Under the pieces are notes generated by a model that was given only the letters and a program-made list of their open reading frames with translations, was not told where the DNA came from and made no database searches. A program made the translations under genes and the position numbers. Below are positions 34,248 through 44,606 of a DNA stretch of 64,000 bases, piece by piece (within the stretch, counting starts at the first letter, position 1; every line of letters begins with the position of its first letter). The DNA comes from Alkalithermobacter thermoalcaliphilus JW-YL-7 = DSM 7308 (GTDB lineage: Bacteria > Bacillota > Clostridia > Peptostreptococcales > Peptostreptococcaceae): contig LSFY01000001.1 in assembly GCA_001584565.1 (NCBI GenBank), positions 1,226,001 to 1,290,000 of the forward strand. The letters are read 5' to 3'.

Positions 34248-35258
34248 GTGAAATTATTTTTTCCTGATACTGTTTATGTAAATCCTAAAGCTTTAAACTA
34301 CGAGTGTGGATTAAAAGCTGTTGAATATCTAAAAAATCACAATATCAATATAATAAATTCTAGGTCTGTATCAATAAACGAAAAATCTTTTATCGAAAAC
34401 TATGATAAATCTAAGAAAACTGTGTTTTTAACTATAAATTCACAAAAAAAGTTACCTTCATGTAAACCTTCAGCTAATTATCAATTTTCTCTTTCTAGCT
34501 CATGTCCAGGTAAATGTGAGTATTGCTACCTGCAAACGACACAAGGCGAAAAACCTTATATTAAAATTTTTGTAAATATTGAAGATATATTAAAAGTAAT
34601 TCAAGAGCATATAAATAAACATTTACCTGATATCACAACTTTTGAATGCGCAAGTATAACAGATCCTGTTGCTTTAGATCACATAACAGGAAATCTAAAA
34701 AGATGTATAGAGTTTTTTTCAAATAGTGACCATGGCAGATTAAGATTAGTTACAAAATTTGATAATGTAGATTCTTTCTTGAATATAGATCATAAAAGGC
34801 ATACTACATTTAGATTTAGTTTAAATTCTGAATATGTAATAAATAACTTCGAAAAGAATACTTCTAGTCTCAAAAATAGAATATTAGCTGCTAAAAAAGT
34901 TGCAAATTCAGGATATCCAATAGGATTTATAATAGCTCCTATAATGATATATCCTAACTGGAAAAAAGAATATAAAAACCTTATAGAAAATTTAAGTGTT
35001 GCCTTTAAAGATTATAAAGATAAAATAAGTTTTGAGCTTATTCAGCATAGATTTACATCTACAGCCAAAGAACTTATTTTAAATAGGTTTCCAAATACTT
35101 TGCTAGATTTAAATGAAGATAAAAGACAGTTAAAGTGGGGCCCTTACGGAAAATTTAAATATATATATACAAAAGACGACAGCGAAGAGATAAAAACATA
35201 TATGTCTGATTTAATAAATAAAAATTTTAAAAATGCTGTTATTGAATATTTCACATAA
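34248..35258 (+). CDS. splB: Spore photoproduct lyase
   Basis: 336 residues from GTG 34248, preceded by GAAGGTGA; a TTG at 34233 is an alternative. The radical SAM cluster motif is CPGKCEYC (Cys86, 90, 93). The protein aligns along its length with B. subtilis SplB (YCYLQTT, FGPYGKFKYIY-type C-terminus, KNAVIEYFT). It repairs the UV-induced spore photoproduct in germinating spores. At the position of the B. subtilis hydrogen-donor Cys141 (FEASCTSD), this protein has Ser136 (FECASITD), with a cysteine two residues earlier (Cys134). The spacing from the cluster cysteine (43 residues) confirms the alignment. Confidence 0.93.
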   Translation: MKLFFPDTVYVNPKALNYECGLKAVEYLKNHNINIINSRSVSINEKSFIENYDKSKKTVFLTINSQKKLPSCKPSANYQFSLSSSCPGKCEYCYLQTTQGEKPYIKIFVNIEDILKVIQEHINKHLPDITTFECASITDPVALDHITGNLKRCIEFFSNSDHGRLRLVTKFDNVDSFLNIDHKRHTTFRFSLNSEYVINNFEKNTSSLKNRILAAKKVANSGYPIGFIIAPIMIYPNWKKEYKNLIENLSVAFKDYKDKISFELIQHRFTSTAKELILNRFPNTLLDLNEDKRQLKWGPYGKFKYIYTKDDSEEIKTYMSDLINKNFKNAVIEYFT

Positions 35259-35290
35259 AAAAGTGCTAAGAATTAACCTAGCACTTTTTT
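35257..35290. terminator. Bidirectional terminator between splB and the lytic-enzyme gene
   Basis: AAAAAAGTGCTA pairs with TAGCACTTTTTT across a ten-base loop, between convergent genes. Confidence 0.85.
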
Positions 35291-36556
35291 CACATTAAAT
35301 AAAGAATTTAAAACTAACCAGTTTTGCGGGAAATATCTACCTATAGTCCAGTAGCTTACTCCCCCCAGATTGTAATCTTTTACAACTTGTAGTTTTTCAT
35401 ATATACTTCTTGCATCTTCAAACCATACTTCATGAAGATTTCTATTTTCATCATAGTAATTAAAATATGGTGTTTTTGATCTTTCATCAAATCTAATAGC
35501 TGCATTATATCTTCTTGCTATATCTACTGCTTCAGTATTTGATATTGCTCTAGCTGGCCTTCCTTGTTCATAAGGTAAAAGCCAATCATATCCATAGTTT
35601 GGAATTCCCATAAGTATTTTTTCAGGCGGAATTACACTTGCTGCATAATTTATAACTCTTCTTACCTCATTAACAGGAGCAACAGCCATAGGCTCACTGA
35701 ATGTGTATCCCCATTCATATGTCATAATAACAACATGATCTGCATACCTTCCATGTACTGGATAATCATGAGCTTCATATAAAAGCCCTTTTTGATCCCC
35801 TGAAACTTTTGGAGCTAATGCTGTTGTTACAGAATATCCTAAAATCTTAAGTTTATTTACTGTTTTTATTAAAAATTGATTATACTTTTCCCTATCTTCT
35901 GGATATATAAATTCAAAGTCTATATCAAGGCCGCTATATCCTTTGTTTTTTAGTATTTCTAATACATTATTTAATAATTTATCCTGTATATCTTCATTTG
36001 ATAGTATAGTTCTTGCTAGATTGCTACTAAATCCTCCAGTTTCATCTAAATTTGTAATAACCATTAAAGGAGCTACATTTTCAGCCTTAGCAGCTTTTAT
36101 TATTTCTTCATCGTTTATATTTTTCAGTGTTCCATCTTCTCTTACCTCATAACTAAATATAGCTAGATAAGTAAGATTAGGCAAAGTTTTCTTTAAAACA
36201 TCCATATTTATATTAGAAAGTGCATATCCATTGACTTCTATATCCTGCTTTTCATATTTTTTAAAAGGTATTTTTATTATTTGATTTGGATATATTACAT
36301 TTTTATTTTTAATTTCTGGATTTATTGACAATATATCTTCTATACTGACATTATACATTCTCGATATCCTATATAATGACTCTCCTATTTTTACTACATG
36401 TTTTTTATGTGCATCTAATATTACTAATGTTTGGCCTACTACTAGTCTATCTGGTTGTGTCAATTCATTGTCATTAATTATTTTTAGATATGGTACATTA
36501 TACATTTTAGAAATTGAGTATACACTTTCTCCAGGTCTTACGACATGAATAATCAA
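35273..36556 (-). CDS. Spore cortex-lytic-type enzyme: two LysM domains and a GH18 catalytic domain (SleL/YaaH-like)
   Basis: 427 residues from TTG 36556 (GGGAGGTGA and six-base spacer). Two LysM repeats at the N-terminus bind peptidoglycan (IIHVVRPGESVYSISKMYNV and KHVVKIGESLYRISRMYNVS). The GH18 domain has the catalytic motif YSGLDIDFEFIYPED, i.e. DxDxE, and MTYEWGY. Such proteins (YaaH/SleL, N-acetylglucosaminidase) attack cortex fragments during germination and sit in the spore. There is no signal peptide, as is usual for mother-cell-made coat enzymes. The upstream region contains CATATATTA and a perfect 9-bp inverted repeat. Confidence 0.85.
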   Translation of the reverse strand: MIIHVVRPGESVYSISKMYNVPYLKIINDNELTQPDRLVVGQTLVILDAHKKHVVKIGESLYRISRMYNVSIEDILSINPEIKNKNVIYPNQIIKIPFKKYEKQDIEVNGYALSNINMDVLKKTLPNLTYLAIFSYEVREDGTLKNINDEEIIKAAKAENVAPLMVITNLDETGGFSSNLARTILSNEDIQDKLLNNVLEILKNKGYSGLDIDFEFIYPEDREKYNQFLIKTVNKLKILGYSVTTALAPKVSGDQKGLLYEAHDYPVHGRYADHVVIMTYEWGYTFSEPMAVAPVNEVRRVINYAASVIPPEKILMGIPNYGYDWLLPYEQGRPARAISNTEAVDIARRYNAAIRFDERSKTPYFNYYDENRNLHEVWFEDARSIYEKLQVVKDYNLGGVSYWTIGRYFPQNWLVLNSLFNVKKVLG

Positions 36557-36639
36557 AAAAATCACCTCCCTCATTTCCTTTAATTTAATATATGAAATAT
36601 ATTAAATATAGCTACATTCTAGAAATAAAAGAGATTTTT

Positions 36640-36918
36640 TTATATTTCATCCATAAATTTATCAAATCTTTTTTTCAGTTTGACCCAAATGTCGTTTAGA
36701 GAATCTTTTATATCTTCTATAGGATCTTCTTGAAAAAGGTCATGATCTGAATTTTTTATCTCGATTAATCTTTTTCTTAATTTTTCTTTCATAAGTTGAA
36801 ACTCTAAGATTGCTATTTTAGTGTTAACTCCTGCTTTTTCTGTTAATTTATCTATAACTTTACTTAAATATATTATATCTTGTTCTATTTCTCTAATTAT
36901 TTTATCTTTATCTTTCAC
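36640..36918 (-). CDS. Small helical hypothetical protein, 92 residues
   Basis: GTG 36918 was chosen because GGAGGTGATAAG lies just upstream; the longer reading runs into the pepT terminator. It is almost wholly helical and charged (IREIEQDIIYLSKVIDKLTEK, LIEIKNSDHDL, WVKLKKRFDKFM), with no cysteine or membrane segment. I do not recognise it. It is just downstream of pepT but behind its terminator. Confidence 0.6.
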   Translation of the reverse strand: MKDKDKIIREIEQDIIYLSKVIDKLTEKAGVNTKIAILEFQLMKEKLRKRLIEIKNSDHDLFQEDPIEDIKDSLNDIWVKLKKRFDKFMDEI

Positions 36919-36939
36919 CTTATCACCTCCAAAAAAGAA

Positions 36940-36967
36940 AAATCTCATAGTATATACTATGAGATTT
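36940..36967 (-). terminator. Terminator of pepT
   Basis: AAATCTCATAGTA with its perfect complement and a TA loop, then CTTTTTTGG on the minus strand. Confidence 0.8.
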
Positions 36968-38186
36968 GTTCATATTTTTGACATATCTTAACTATAAGTT
37001 TTACAGCTTTATCCATAGCAAAGGTAGGAATATATTCATACTTTCCATGGAAATTATGCCCACCTGTAAATATATTTGGAGTTGGAAGGCCCATAAAAGA
37101 AAGTCTTGCCCCATCAGTGCCTCCCCTTATAGGAGTTATTTTTGGAGTTATACCTATTTCTTCCATAGCTTCTTTTGCTATATCTACAATAAATTTTACA
37201 GGCTCTACTTTTTCTTTCATATTATAATATTGATCCTTTATATCAACTGTTACAGTATCTTGTCCATATTTTTCATTTATTTTGTCTACACTCTTTTTCA
37301 TAAATTCTTTTCTTTCATTAAATTTATCCATATCAAACTCTCTTATTATGTATATCATTTCACACTCTTCAACATTTCCATTTATATCATTTAGATGGTA
37401 AAATCCTTCATACCCTTCTGTTTTGCTAGGTATTTCATTTTCTGGGAAAAGTGAATTCAATTCCATAGCTATAAGTATCGCATTTTTCATTTTATTTTTA
37501 GCTCTTCCAGGATGAACATTTTTACCTTGGATTTTTATTTTTGCTACAGCTGCATTAAAATTTTCATACTCTAACTCTCCAATTTCTCCTCCATCTACTG
37601 TATATGCATATTTTGCTCCGAATTTTTCTACATCAAATTTATCGGCTCCTCTTCCTATTTCTTCATCAGGTGTAAACGCCACATTTATTTGACCATGCTT
37701 TATTTGAGGATTATTTATTAAATATTCCATAGCTGTAATTATTTCTGCAATTCCAGCCTTATCATCTGCTCCTAAAAGAGTAGTTCCATCAGTTGTTATA
37801 ATATCTTGTCCTATATAATTTAAAAGTTCAGGAGAATCTTTTACAGATAAAATAATATTTTTTTCTTCATTAAGCACTATATCTTTACCATCATAATTTT
37901 TTATTATTTTAGGATTAACATTTTTACCTGACATATCAGGACTTGTATCCATATGAGCTATAAAACCTATAGGCTCTACATTTTTATCGGTATTTGACTG
38001 TAATGTTGCCATTACATATCCATTTTCATCTAAAGTTACATTACTCATTCCTATCGATACTAGTTCATCGACCAAAATTTTTGCAAAATCTATTTGAGAC
38101 GGTGTACTTGGACATGAACTCGATTTTTCATCAGATCTTGTATCATATTTTACATATCTTATAAATCTTTCTATCACTTTATCCAT
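36957..38186 (-). CDS. pepT: Peptidase T (tripeptide aminopeptidase)
   Basis: 409 residues from ATG 38186 (AGGAGG, seven-base spacer; GTG one codon earlier is possible). Zinc ligands of the M20 family are visible: IAHMDTSPD (~78), [13 protein letters not shown] (~140) and [14 protein letters not shown] (~175). [14 protein letters not shown] is also typical. It releases the N-terminal residue of tripeptides in the cytoplasm and complements the dipeptide/oligopeptide uptake system encoded nearby. Confidence 0.95.
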   Translation of the reverse strand: MDKVIERFIRYVKYDTRSDEKSSSCPSTPSQIDFAKILVDELVSIGMSNVTLDENGYVMATLQSNTDKNVEPIGFIAHMDTSPDMSGKNVNPKIIKNYDGKDIVLNEEKNIILSVKDSPELLNYIGQDIITTDGTTLLGADDKAGIAEIITAMEYLINNPQIKHGQINVAFTPDEEIGRGADKFDVEKFGAKYAYTVDGGEIGELEYENFNAAVAKIKIQGKNVHPGRAKNKMKNAILIAMELNSLFPENEIPSKTEGYEGFYHLNDINGNVEECEMIYIIREFDMDKFNERKEFMKKSVDKINEKYGQDTVTVDIKDQYYNMKEKVEPVKFIVDIAKEAMEEIGITPKITPIRGGTDGARLSFMGLPTPNIFTGGHNFHGKYEYIPTFAMDKAVKLIVKICQKYEQIS

Positions 38187-38248
38187 CACAAAACCTCCTA
38201 GTCTTTGGTATCGTTTTCAATTATAACATGTTTTGTAAAAAAGAAAAA

Positions 38249-38269
38249 GATGCCCAAGATTTAGGCACC
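38249..38269 (-). terminator. Terminator of the CNNM-family gene
   Basis: GGTGCC/GGCATC (with one wobble pair) and a 9-base loop, then TTTTTCTTTTTT on the minus strand. Confidence 0.7.
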
Positions 38270-39508
38270 TGTTATTATTCTTACCTTTTGGATTCTATTT
38301 TTATCTATGCTTTCTACTGTAAATTTTATGTTATCTCTTTGTAAAGTCTCTCCTTGTTCTGGAAGCCTTCCTAATTCTCCTATTATAAAGCCTCCTATCG
38401 AATCAAAATCTTCAGATTCTATTCTTACTCCTATCATATCATTTACTACATTTATTTTTGTACTTCCATCTACAATATACTCATCTTCTTTTATCACTAT
38501 TATTTCTTCTTCTTCCTCATCATACTCATCTTCTATATCTCCAACTATTTCTTCAATAAGATCTTCCATAGTTACTATTCCTGATGTTCCTCCATACTCA
38601 TCTAACACTATAGCCATATGAGCCCTCATACTTCTTAATTCTCTAAATAAATCTGTTATTTTTTTAAATTCATAGGTAAATACAGGTTCTCTCATATAGT
38701 CGCTAAGCTTAAATTTATCTTTATCTATAAACATTATATCCTTAACATTCAAAATTCCTATTATATTATCTATCTGTTCATCATAAACAGGCATACGTGA
38801 AAATTGTTCTTCTTTAAAAATATCTATTATCTCATCATATGTCGTATTTTTATCTATAGCTACAATATCAGTTCTTTGAACCATAACATCTTTAGCCTGT
38901 AAGTCTCCAAATTCAAATACGTTATATATCATTTCTTTTTCTTCAACTTCTAATACTCCCTCTTCATGACTTACATCAACTATTGTTTTAAGTTCTTCTT
39001 CTGTAATAAAAGGTTGATTTATATTAGCTTTTCCTCCTAAAAGTTTTATTATAAAGTTAGTTATATAAGTTAATATAGTTACAATAGGACTAAGTATAAT
39101 TACTATAAAGTTTATTGTTTTACATATTTTCAGTGATGTTTCTTCAGAATTTTGAGCGGCTAAAGATTTTGGAGTAATCTCTCCAAATATTAAAACAAAT
39201 ATCGTCATAGCAATAGTAGCTATTCCAACACCTCGACTTTGACCATAATATTTGATAGCAAGTGATGTCGCTAGTGCTGAAGCTCCGATATTTACTGCAT
39301 TGTTCCCTATAAGTATTGCACCTAATAACTTACTTGGATTTGATATTAGTTTTTCTACTAACTTTGCTCCTGGTATATCTTCTTCTACCATATGTCGTAT
39401 TCTTATCTTACTCAGTGACATAAGAGCAGTTTCTGATGCTGAAAAGAACGAAGATAAAAATAAAAGTATTGCTAACACTACAAACTGCCACAAACTACCA
39501 AGATCCAA
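38261..39508 (-). CDS. CNNM/CorC (hemolysin TlyC) family membrane protein
   Basis: 415 residues: an N-terminal DUF21 membrane domain (three or four segments, SETALMSLSKIRIRHMVEE), a CBS pair in the middle (MVQRTDIVAIDKNTTYDEII and VLDEYGGTSGIVTMEDLIEEIVGDIEDEYD) and a C-terminal CorC/HlyC domain (GRLPEQGETL). Members transport Mg2+ or regulate divalent-cation levels. Ribosome site weak but the start is at ATG 39508. Single gene; the start is near a TATAAT-poor region. Confidence 0.9.
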   Translation of the reverse strand: MDLGSLWQFVVLAILLFLSSFFSASETALMSLSKIRIRHMVEEDIPGAKLVEKLISNPSKLLGAILIGNNAVNIGASALATSLAIKYYGQSRGVGIATIAMTIFVLIFGEITPKSLAAQNSEETSLKICKTINFIVIILSPIVTILTYITNFIIKLLGGKANINQPFITEEELKTIVDVSHEEGVLEVEEKEMIYNVFEFGDLQAKDVMVQRTDIVAIDKNTTYDEIIDIFKEEQFSRMPVYDEQIDNIIGILNVKDIMFIDKDKFKLSDYMREPVFTYEFKKITDLFRELRSMRAHMAIVLDEYGGTSGIVTMEDLIEEIVGDIEDEYDEEEEEIIVIKEDEYIVDGSTKINVVNDMIGVRIESEDFDSIGGFIIGELGRLPEQGETLQRDNIKFTVESIDKNRIQKVRIITGA

Positions 39509-39802
39509 AATATATCACACTCCTGTTAAATATAAATGTTAATTTTATTATACCATGATTGTTATATTTTTCTATAGTAAAAGTTATTTTATGTAATTTG
39601 ACTATGTTTTGCTTACTTTATTAATATGTAGTTACTTTAAAAAATAATCTAGTATAATTTACAACAACTTTAAAATAAGTATTTTGCTTTATTTTAGTAT
39701 AATTTTTTAAGTATGAAAAAAAATAATTCTGTGTCTAATCGTATTTCCAAATTAATGCATCTAATATATAATTTATTTAACATAGATTCTAGGAGGTGTA
39801 CT
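39509..39802 (+). promoter_or_regulatory. Divergent region upstream of the megaprotein operon, with candidate -10 elements
   Basis: The region between the CNNM gene and the operon contains two TATAAT hexamers, 39653-39658 and 39698-39703, both lacking a good -35. From the second, transcription would begin near 39710, leaving a ~90-base leader before GTG 39803. No riboswitch or terminator is evident. Confidence 0.4.
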
Positions 39803-42800
39803 GTGATAAGCAGTGTTTCTACCCAAATTCATAATACTATCTTATCTTCACTATTAAACGATAATTTTTTAGATTACTTTTCACTTGATAAAACAATGTT
39901 AACAGATCACTTAAACGATTCCGATTTTATAAATAAAATTGACTGTATAATAATCGAAAAAGATTATTCTTGCTCTAAAGTGTTATCTTTATGTATAGAC
40001 TTATTAAACAAAATACATAAAGACATAAGCTTTGATCAGTGGTTAACATTTATATACAACGTAGCACTATCTAAATCCTTTCCGAGCGCATTGAGTTTAA
40101 ATTTAGATAATATTCCCAAAAGTCTTTATGCTGCATGCCATGTGTATTTGAATATACTTAAAATTTTTTGTGAATTTGAGAAAATATCTGATTCTCCCTC
40201 TTGGCAAAGCAAATATCCTCTTAATTTTCTAACTTTTGAAGAAGAATCTTCTTTAGAAGATATATCAGAATACAGAGTATTTAAAAGAGCGTTTGAAGAT
40301 GAATACATATATGAAATGATGAAACTAAATCAAGAAGTTTTAGGACATAATACTTTAGATCACATATGTGGTGTTCACAGTCTAGCTCTTTTTATATCAA
40401 GACAGCTAAAACAATTAAATGTTCCAATAGATCTTGCAAGAGTATCAGGAGCATGTGCAGGTCATGATATAGGAAAATTTGGTTGCAAATCTTGTGAGTC
40501 AAGTAGAGTTGCTTATTTACATTATTATTATACTGATCAATGGTTTAAAAGACATAATATAACTTATATAGGTCATATAGCGCTAAATCATTCTGTTTGG
40601 GACTTAGAACTTGAAAATTTATCTTTAGAGTCACTAATACTAATTTATTGCGACTTTAGAGTAAAAAATAAAAAAGATAAAGATAATAAATTTAAAATGC
40701 ACATTTTTAGCTTAGATGAAGCTTTCGATGTTATCTTAAATAAACTTGATAATGTAGATAGCGAAAAAGAAAAAAGATATAAAAAAGTATACTCAAAACT
40801 AAAAGACTTTGAAGATTATATGATAAGTATAGGTGTAAATGTAGATATAAACGAAAATATAAATATAAAACCTAAAAATAAATCGTACTATCCTCTAATG
40901 CACGGAGATGACATAATAAAAAATATAAAATATATGTCCATAAAACACAATATAAATCTAATGTATAAGCTAAGAAATGAAGCTTCTTTAAACTCTATCT
41001 TAGAAATGGCAAGAAGCTCAAAGTACAAAAAAAATCTTCGAGAATACCTTCAAGCTTTTAATGAGTATTGTACATATCTTACTCAAAACCAAAAACTTAT
41101 AATGTTAAAATTTTTATATGAACAATTAATAAACCACGAAGACGATATAAGAAGAGATTGTAGTGAGCTTATAGGAACTATCATATCTATATTCGATGAA
41201 GATTATAGAAAAGAAATTCCAAAAGATGAAACTATAGATACCCAAATAATAACAAGTTTTGAGCTTTTAGATTATTATTTAGATTTATTTATAAATCCAG
41301 ACCACAAAATAATACCACTTCATCAAAAATGGATAGGATATAACTTGAGCAATATGATAGGAAGCCTTTTTTCAAACTGTAAAAAAGACCAAATAGGAGG
41401 ATATATATCTGTAATATCGAAATATTATGAAAACGGATTATACAAAAACCCTAGTACCCAACTTTATCTTCTAAATTGTATAAAACATATACCTATACAG
41501 TATGACGAAACGTTTAAAAATATTTTTCTTGATTACATTCTAAATATGATAAAACATAAAAATGATAATTTAAGGCTTACAGCACTTTATACAGCATATA
41601 CTCTTCTTTATAAAGTCGATAAAAACAGTGAATTTATAGAAAATTTAAAAAATACCCTAATATCTAAACAAAAATCACACATATATAGTGAAGATTTTAT
41701 TACAAGTAAAATATTAAACTCTATTTATTTAAAAAATAATACAAACTTTTTTATAGACAATTCACGTGAAATTTCAAAACTTTATTTAAACAATCTAAAA
41801 ACATCTACTCCTTGGATAATAAAAAAAATAAACATAGACTTACTTTTAGAAAGTGCTTTAAAAAATAAAATCAATATGACATATACAGCAATACATTTTT
41901 CTAACTTATTAAAAGTTAGTGGAGTTGAAGGGGTTAGAAATAGTGCAGGCATGGCTCTTATTAAACTTATGCCTTATCTATCACTAGAACAAAGAAATGA
42001 TATTGCAATAGAACTTTTAAGATCTCTTGAGATAGAAGGATATCAGTTTAGTAAGTATATACCACACTATTTAGGTCAGGTTATACTTTATCTTCAACCT
42101 TCAGACCTTGATGAGCTAATAGATGATATTAAATTTAAAGTTAAAAGATCTCAATCAACTCTTAACTTTTTGCTTTTAAAAACTGTAGGTGTTGCCATAA
42201 GACACTATTTTCATTATAAAAATAGATTTTCTGAAAAACAAAAATCATACAAAGAAAGATTAAATAAGCTTCTTGGAATTTTACTAAATGGTCTTGCTAA
42301 TTACAGTAATGATATAAAACAATTTTCATTTAAAGTTATATCTAAAGATATCTTCGGATGTAATAATTTAGATATAGAAAACAAAAAAGTCATATTTGGA
42401 TTAATAGCAAAAAAAATGCTTACTTTGTTAGCATCTGACAATGAAAATTATGCAGATTTTCTTTCTATATCTGTAGGACTTAACAATATATATAGATTTA
42501 TATGTGATATAGATAGTATTAAGTTAGATATACCTGAAAAGGTAGCTTTTTTCCCAGGAACATTCGACCCTTTTTCCTTAAGCCACAAAGAAATAGCTAA
42601 AAATATTGAATCTTTAGGATTTGAAGTTTATTTAGCTGTAGATGAGTTTTCTTGGTCTAAGAAAACTCAACCAAATATGTTTAGAAGAAACTTAATAAAT
42701 ATGTCAGTAGCTGATGAGCTTAACATATATATTTATCCTGAAGATTTTCCTATTAATATAGCAAATCCTAAAGATTTAGAAAAGCTTAAAGATACTTTTT

Positions 42801-44596
42801 CAGATTATAAGTTGTATATAGTTGTAGGAAGTGACGTTATATTAAACGCTTCTGCTTATAAAAGACAAATATGTCCAAATTCTATCCACAACTTTAACCA
42901 TATAATATTCGAACGAAGAAATAGCGATAGTCCTGATGACTTTGATGATAAATTTAATGTTGCTCTTAAAAATATTAAAGGCGATGTATTAACTTTAAAT
43001 TTAAAACCTCAGTATGAAGATATAAGTTCTTCTCAAATTAGGGATTATATAGATAAAAATAGAGATATATCTGATCTTATAGATCCTTTAGCTCAAAATT
43101 ATATCTACGAAAAAGGACTTTATCAAAAAGAAGCAAGATACAAAGATTTAATGGAGGTCACTTCTCTTGAGATACAAATTCTAGACTTTATAGACGATGA
43201 TTTAATTTATATTTTGTGTGAGAAATTCCTTAAAAATATGACCTATATGAAAAAGATAAAAAACTTTTTACAAAATAAAAATTCCAAAGTTTTATTAATT
43301 ACAGAAAATGATGATATATTAGGCTTTTGCTTGTTCAAAGAAGAAGATAGTTATCAAAACAAAAAAACAGTAGTTATGAATGGAATTTTCTCGATAGATA
43401 ATTTTTACTCAGATTTAAACCAAATAATCCTTACAGAAACTTTGTGTTTTTGTGTTGAAAATGAATTTGAGTTTGCATTTTATAAAAATGAAATAAACCA
43501 GAATTTAAACACTGAAATTGAAGAAATTTTAAGACTTTACGGCTTTTACAAATTAGAAAAAGATAATGAGTTTTTATTTGGTGTAGATATGACAAACCCT
43601 TGTATACTTAATTTAGATGTTGAATCTTTTATTAAAAGTCCTTTTAAAACTAATACAAATGTTAGGACAGTTATTAATAATTCACGAAAAAAACTTCAAA
43701 AATCAATAGCTTCATTATATCCAGGAAACTTATTATTATCATTTGATTTAAATATATTAAATAAAAAATTAGTTAAGAAAATTTGTATGGAAAACAATGT
43801 TCCTTCATACCCTACTAATCCTAAAACTTTAGGAGAATATATTTGTGTGCCTTTTGGAAATGTTTTAAACAAAACTGTTATTCCTAATACAGTAACTAAA
43901 TCACTTCACACAGAAAAATTATTTTCTCCTGATACTAAAAATTTCTGGATAGAAGCTTTTCCATATTATCTTAGCTTAGAAAACCAAGTAAAAACTGTAG
44001 CTTCTTTTGATAGACCTGTAATATTAGTAGATGATATTCTAAATAAAGGATATAGAATTAATGCTTTAGATCCTATATTGAAAAATCAAAATATAAATGT
44101 TAAGAAAATTATAGTAGGAATTTTATCTAAAAAGGGAAAAGATTTAATGATAAAACAAAATAGAGATGTAGACAGTGTATATTATATACCTAATCTTAGA
44201 GTATGGTTTAATGAAAATGTTATGTATCCATTTATAGGAGGAGATACTTTATGGAGAGGTTTTTATCCTTCAAGAAATTTAATTCCATCTATTAACCTAA
44301 TACTTCCGTATACTACTCCTTACTTTATAAAAAACGCTACAGCAAAATCTCTTTATACTTTATCAAAAACTTGCTTGGAAAATTCTATAGATATTTTAAG
44401 TTCTATAGAAAATGAATATCTAAATATAAATAATAGAACTTTAACTTTAAACAATTTAGGTGAAGTATTTATTTATCCTAGATATCCTGATATAGGAAAG
44501 GATATTAATTATAATCTTAATCTAAATCCTTCTTACTATTTAAAAGAACATTTACAGCTTCTTAACCGTATGGAGGATATTATAAATATGATTTAG
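39803..44596 (+). CDS. 1597-residue multidomain protein: HD hydrolase, helical repeats, NadD-like nucleotidyltransferase, PRTase-like domain
   Basis: Start GTG 39803 has a perfect AGGAGGTG site; an in-frame ATG at 39713 has none. Domains in order: HD phosphohydrolase about 175-330 (His187, His221-Asp222 in GHDIGKFG, His258/His263, Asp284); helical, HEAT-like repeats about 340-905; a NadD-like cytidylyltransferase about 912-1115 (PGTFDPFSLSH 918-928, ISSSQIRDYI near 1074-1083); an uncertain region 1120-1260 with a hint of GNAT; and a phosphoribosyltransferase-like domain about 1300-1530 (VILVDDILNKGYR at 1406-1418, the PRPP loop). HD plus NadD-type activity recalls YqeK beside NadD, so NAD or nucleotide salvage/repair is plausible. 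First gene of an operon with a dehydrogenase and a flavoprotein. Confidence 0.85.
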   Translation: MISSVSTQIHNTILSSLLNDNFLDYFSLDKTMLTDHLNDSDFINKIDCIIIEKDYSCSKVLSLCIDLLNKIHKDISFDQWLTFIYNVALSKSFPSALSLNLDNIPKSLYAACHVYLNILKIFCEFEKISDSPSWQSKYPLNFLTFEEESSLEDISEYRVFKRAFEDEYIYEMMKLNQEVLGHNTLDHICGVHSLALFISRQLKQLNVPIDLARVSGACAGHDIGKFGCKSCESSRVAYLHYYYTDQWFKRHNITYIGHIALNHSVWDLELENLSLESLILIYCDFRVKNKKDKDNKFKMHIFSLDEAFDVILNKLDNVDSEKEKRYKKVYSKLKDFEDYMISIGVNVDINENINIKPKNKSYYPLMHGDDIIKNIKYMSIKHNINLMYKLRNEASLNSILEMARSSKYKKNLREYLQAFNEYCTYLTQNQKLIMLKFLYEQLINHEDDIRRDCSELIGTIISIFDEDYRKEIPKDETIDTQIITSFELLDYYLDLFINPDHKIIPLHQKWIGYNLSNMIGSLFSNCKKDQIGGYISVISKYYENGLYKNPSTQLYLLNCIKHIPIQYDETFKNIFLDYILNMIKHKNDNLRLTALYTAYTLLYKVDKNSEFIENLKNTLISKQKSHIYSEDFITSKILNSIYLKNNTNFFIDNSREISKLYLNNLKTSTPWIIKKINIDLLLESALKNKINMTYTAIHFSNLLKVSGVEGVRNSAGMALIKLMPYLSLEQRNDIAIELLRSLEIEGYQFSKYIPHYLGQVILYLQPSDLDELIDDIKFKVKRSQSTLNFLLLKTVGVAIRHYFHYKNRFSEKQKSYKERLNKLLGILLNGLANYSNDIKQFSFKVISKDIFGCNNLDIENKKVIFGLIAKKMLTLLASDNENYADFLSISVGLNNIYRFICDIDSIKLDIPEKVAFFPGTFDPFSLSHKEIAKNIESLGFEVYLAVDEFSWSKKTQPNMFRRNLINMSVADELNIYIYPEDFPINIANPKDLEKLKDTFSDYKLYIVVGSDVILNASAYKRQICPNSIHNFNHIIFERRNSDSPDDFDDKFNVALKNIKGDVLTLNLKPQYEDISSSQIRDYIDKNRDISDLIDPLAQNYIYEKGLYQKEARYKDLMEVTSLEIQILDFIDDDLIYILCEKFLKNMTYMKKIKNFLQNKNSKVLLITENDDILGFCLFKEEDSYQNKKTVVMNGIFSIDNFYSDLNQIILTETLCFCVENEFEFAFYKNEINQNLNTEIEEILRLYGFYKLEKDNEFLFGVDMTNPCILNLDVESFIKSPFKTNTNVRTVINNSRKKLQKSIASLYPGNLLLSFDLNILNKKLVKKICMENNVPSYPTNPKTLGEYICVPFGNVLNKTVIPNTVTKSLHTEKLFSPDTKNFWIEAFPYYLSLENQVKTVASFDRPVILVDDILNKGYRINALDPILKNQNINVKKIIVGILSKKGKDLMIKQNRDVDSVYYIPNLRVWFNENVMYPFIGGDTLWRGFYPSRNLIPSINLILPYTTPYFIKNATAKSLYTLSKTCLENSIDILSSIENEYLNINNRTLTLNNLGEVFIYPRYPDIGKDINYNLNLNPSYYLKEHLQLLNRMEDIINMI

Positions 44597-44606
44597 GGGG
44601 GTTTTT

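Noticed and set aside
36575-36639. Sigma-K-type promoter before the LysM-GH18 gene (CATATATTA)
   Set aside because: The -10 fits the pattern but no AC or AACAY motif lies at the right distance; the palindrome TTAATATAT/ATATATTAA may be chance in this AT-rich sequence.
39713-39802. ATG 39713 as the start of the megaprotein
   Set aside because: It has no ribosome site and would add 30 residues; GTG 39803 has a perfect AGGAGGTG with suitable spacing.
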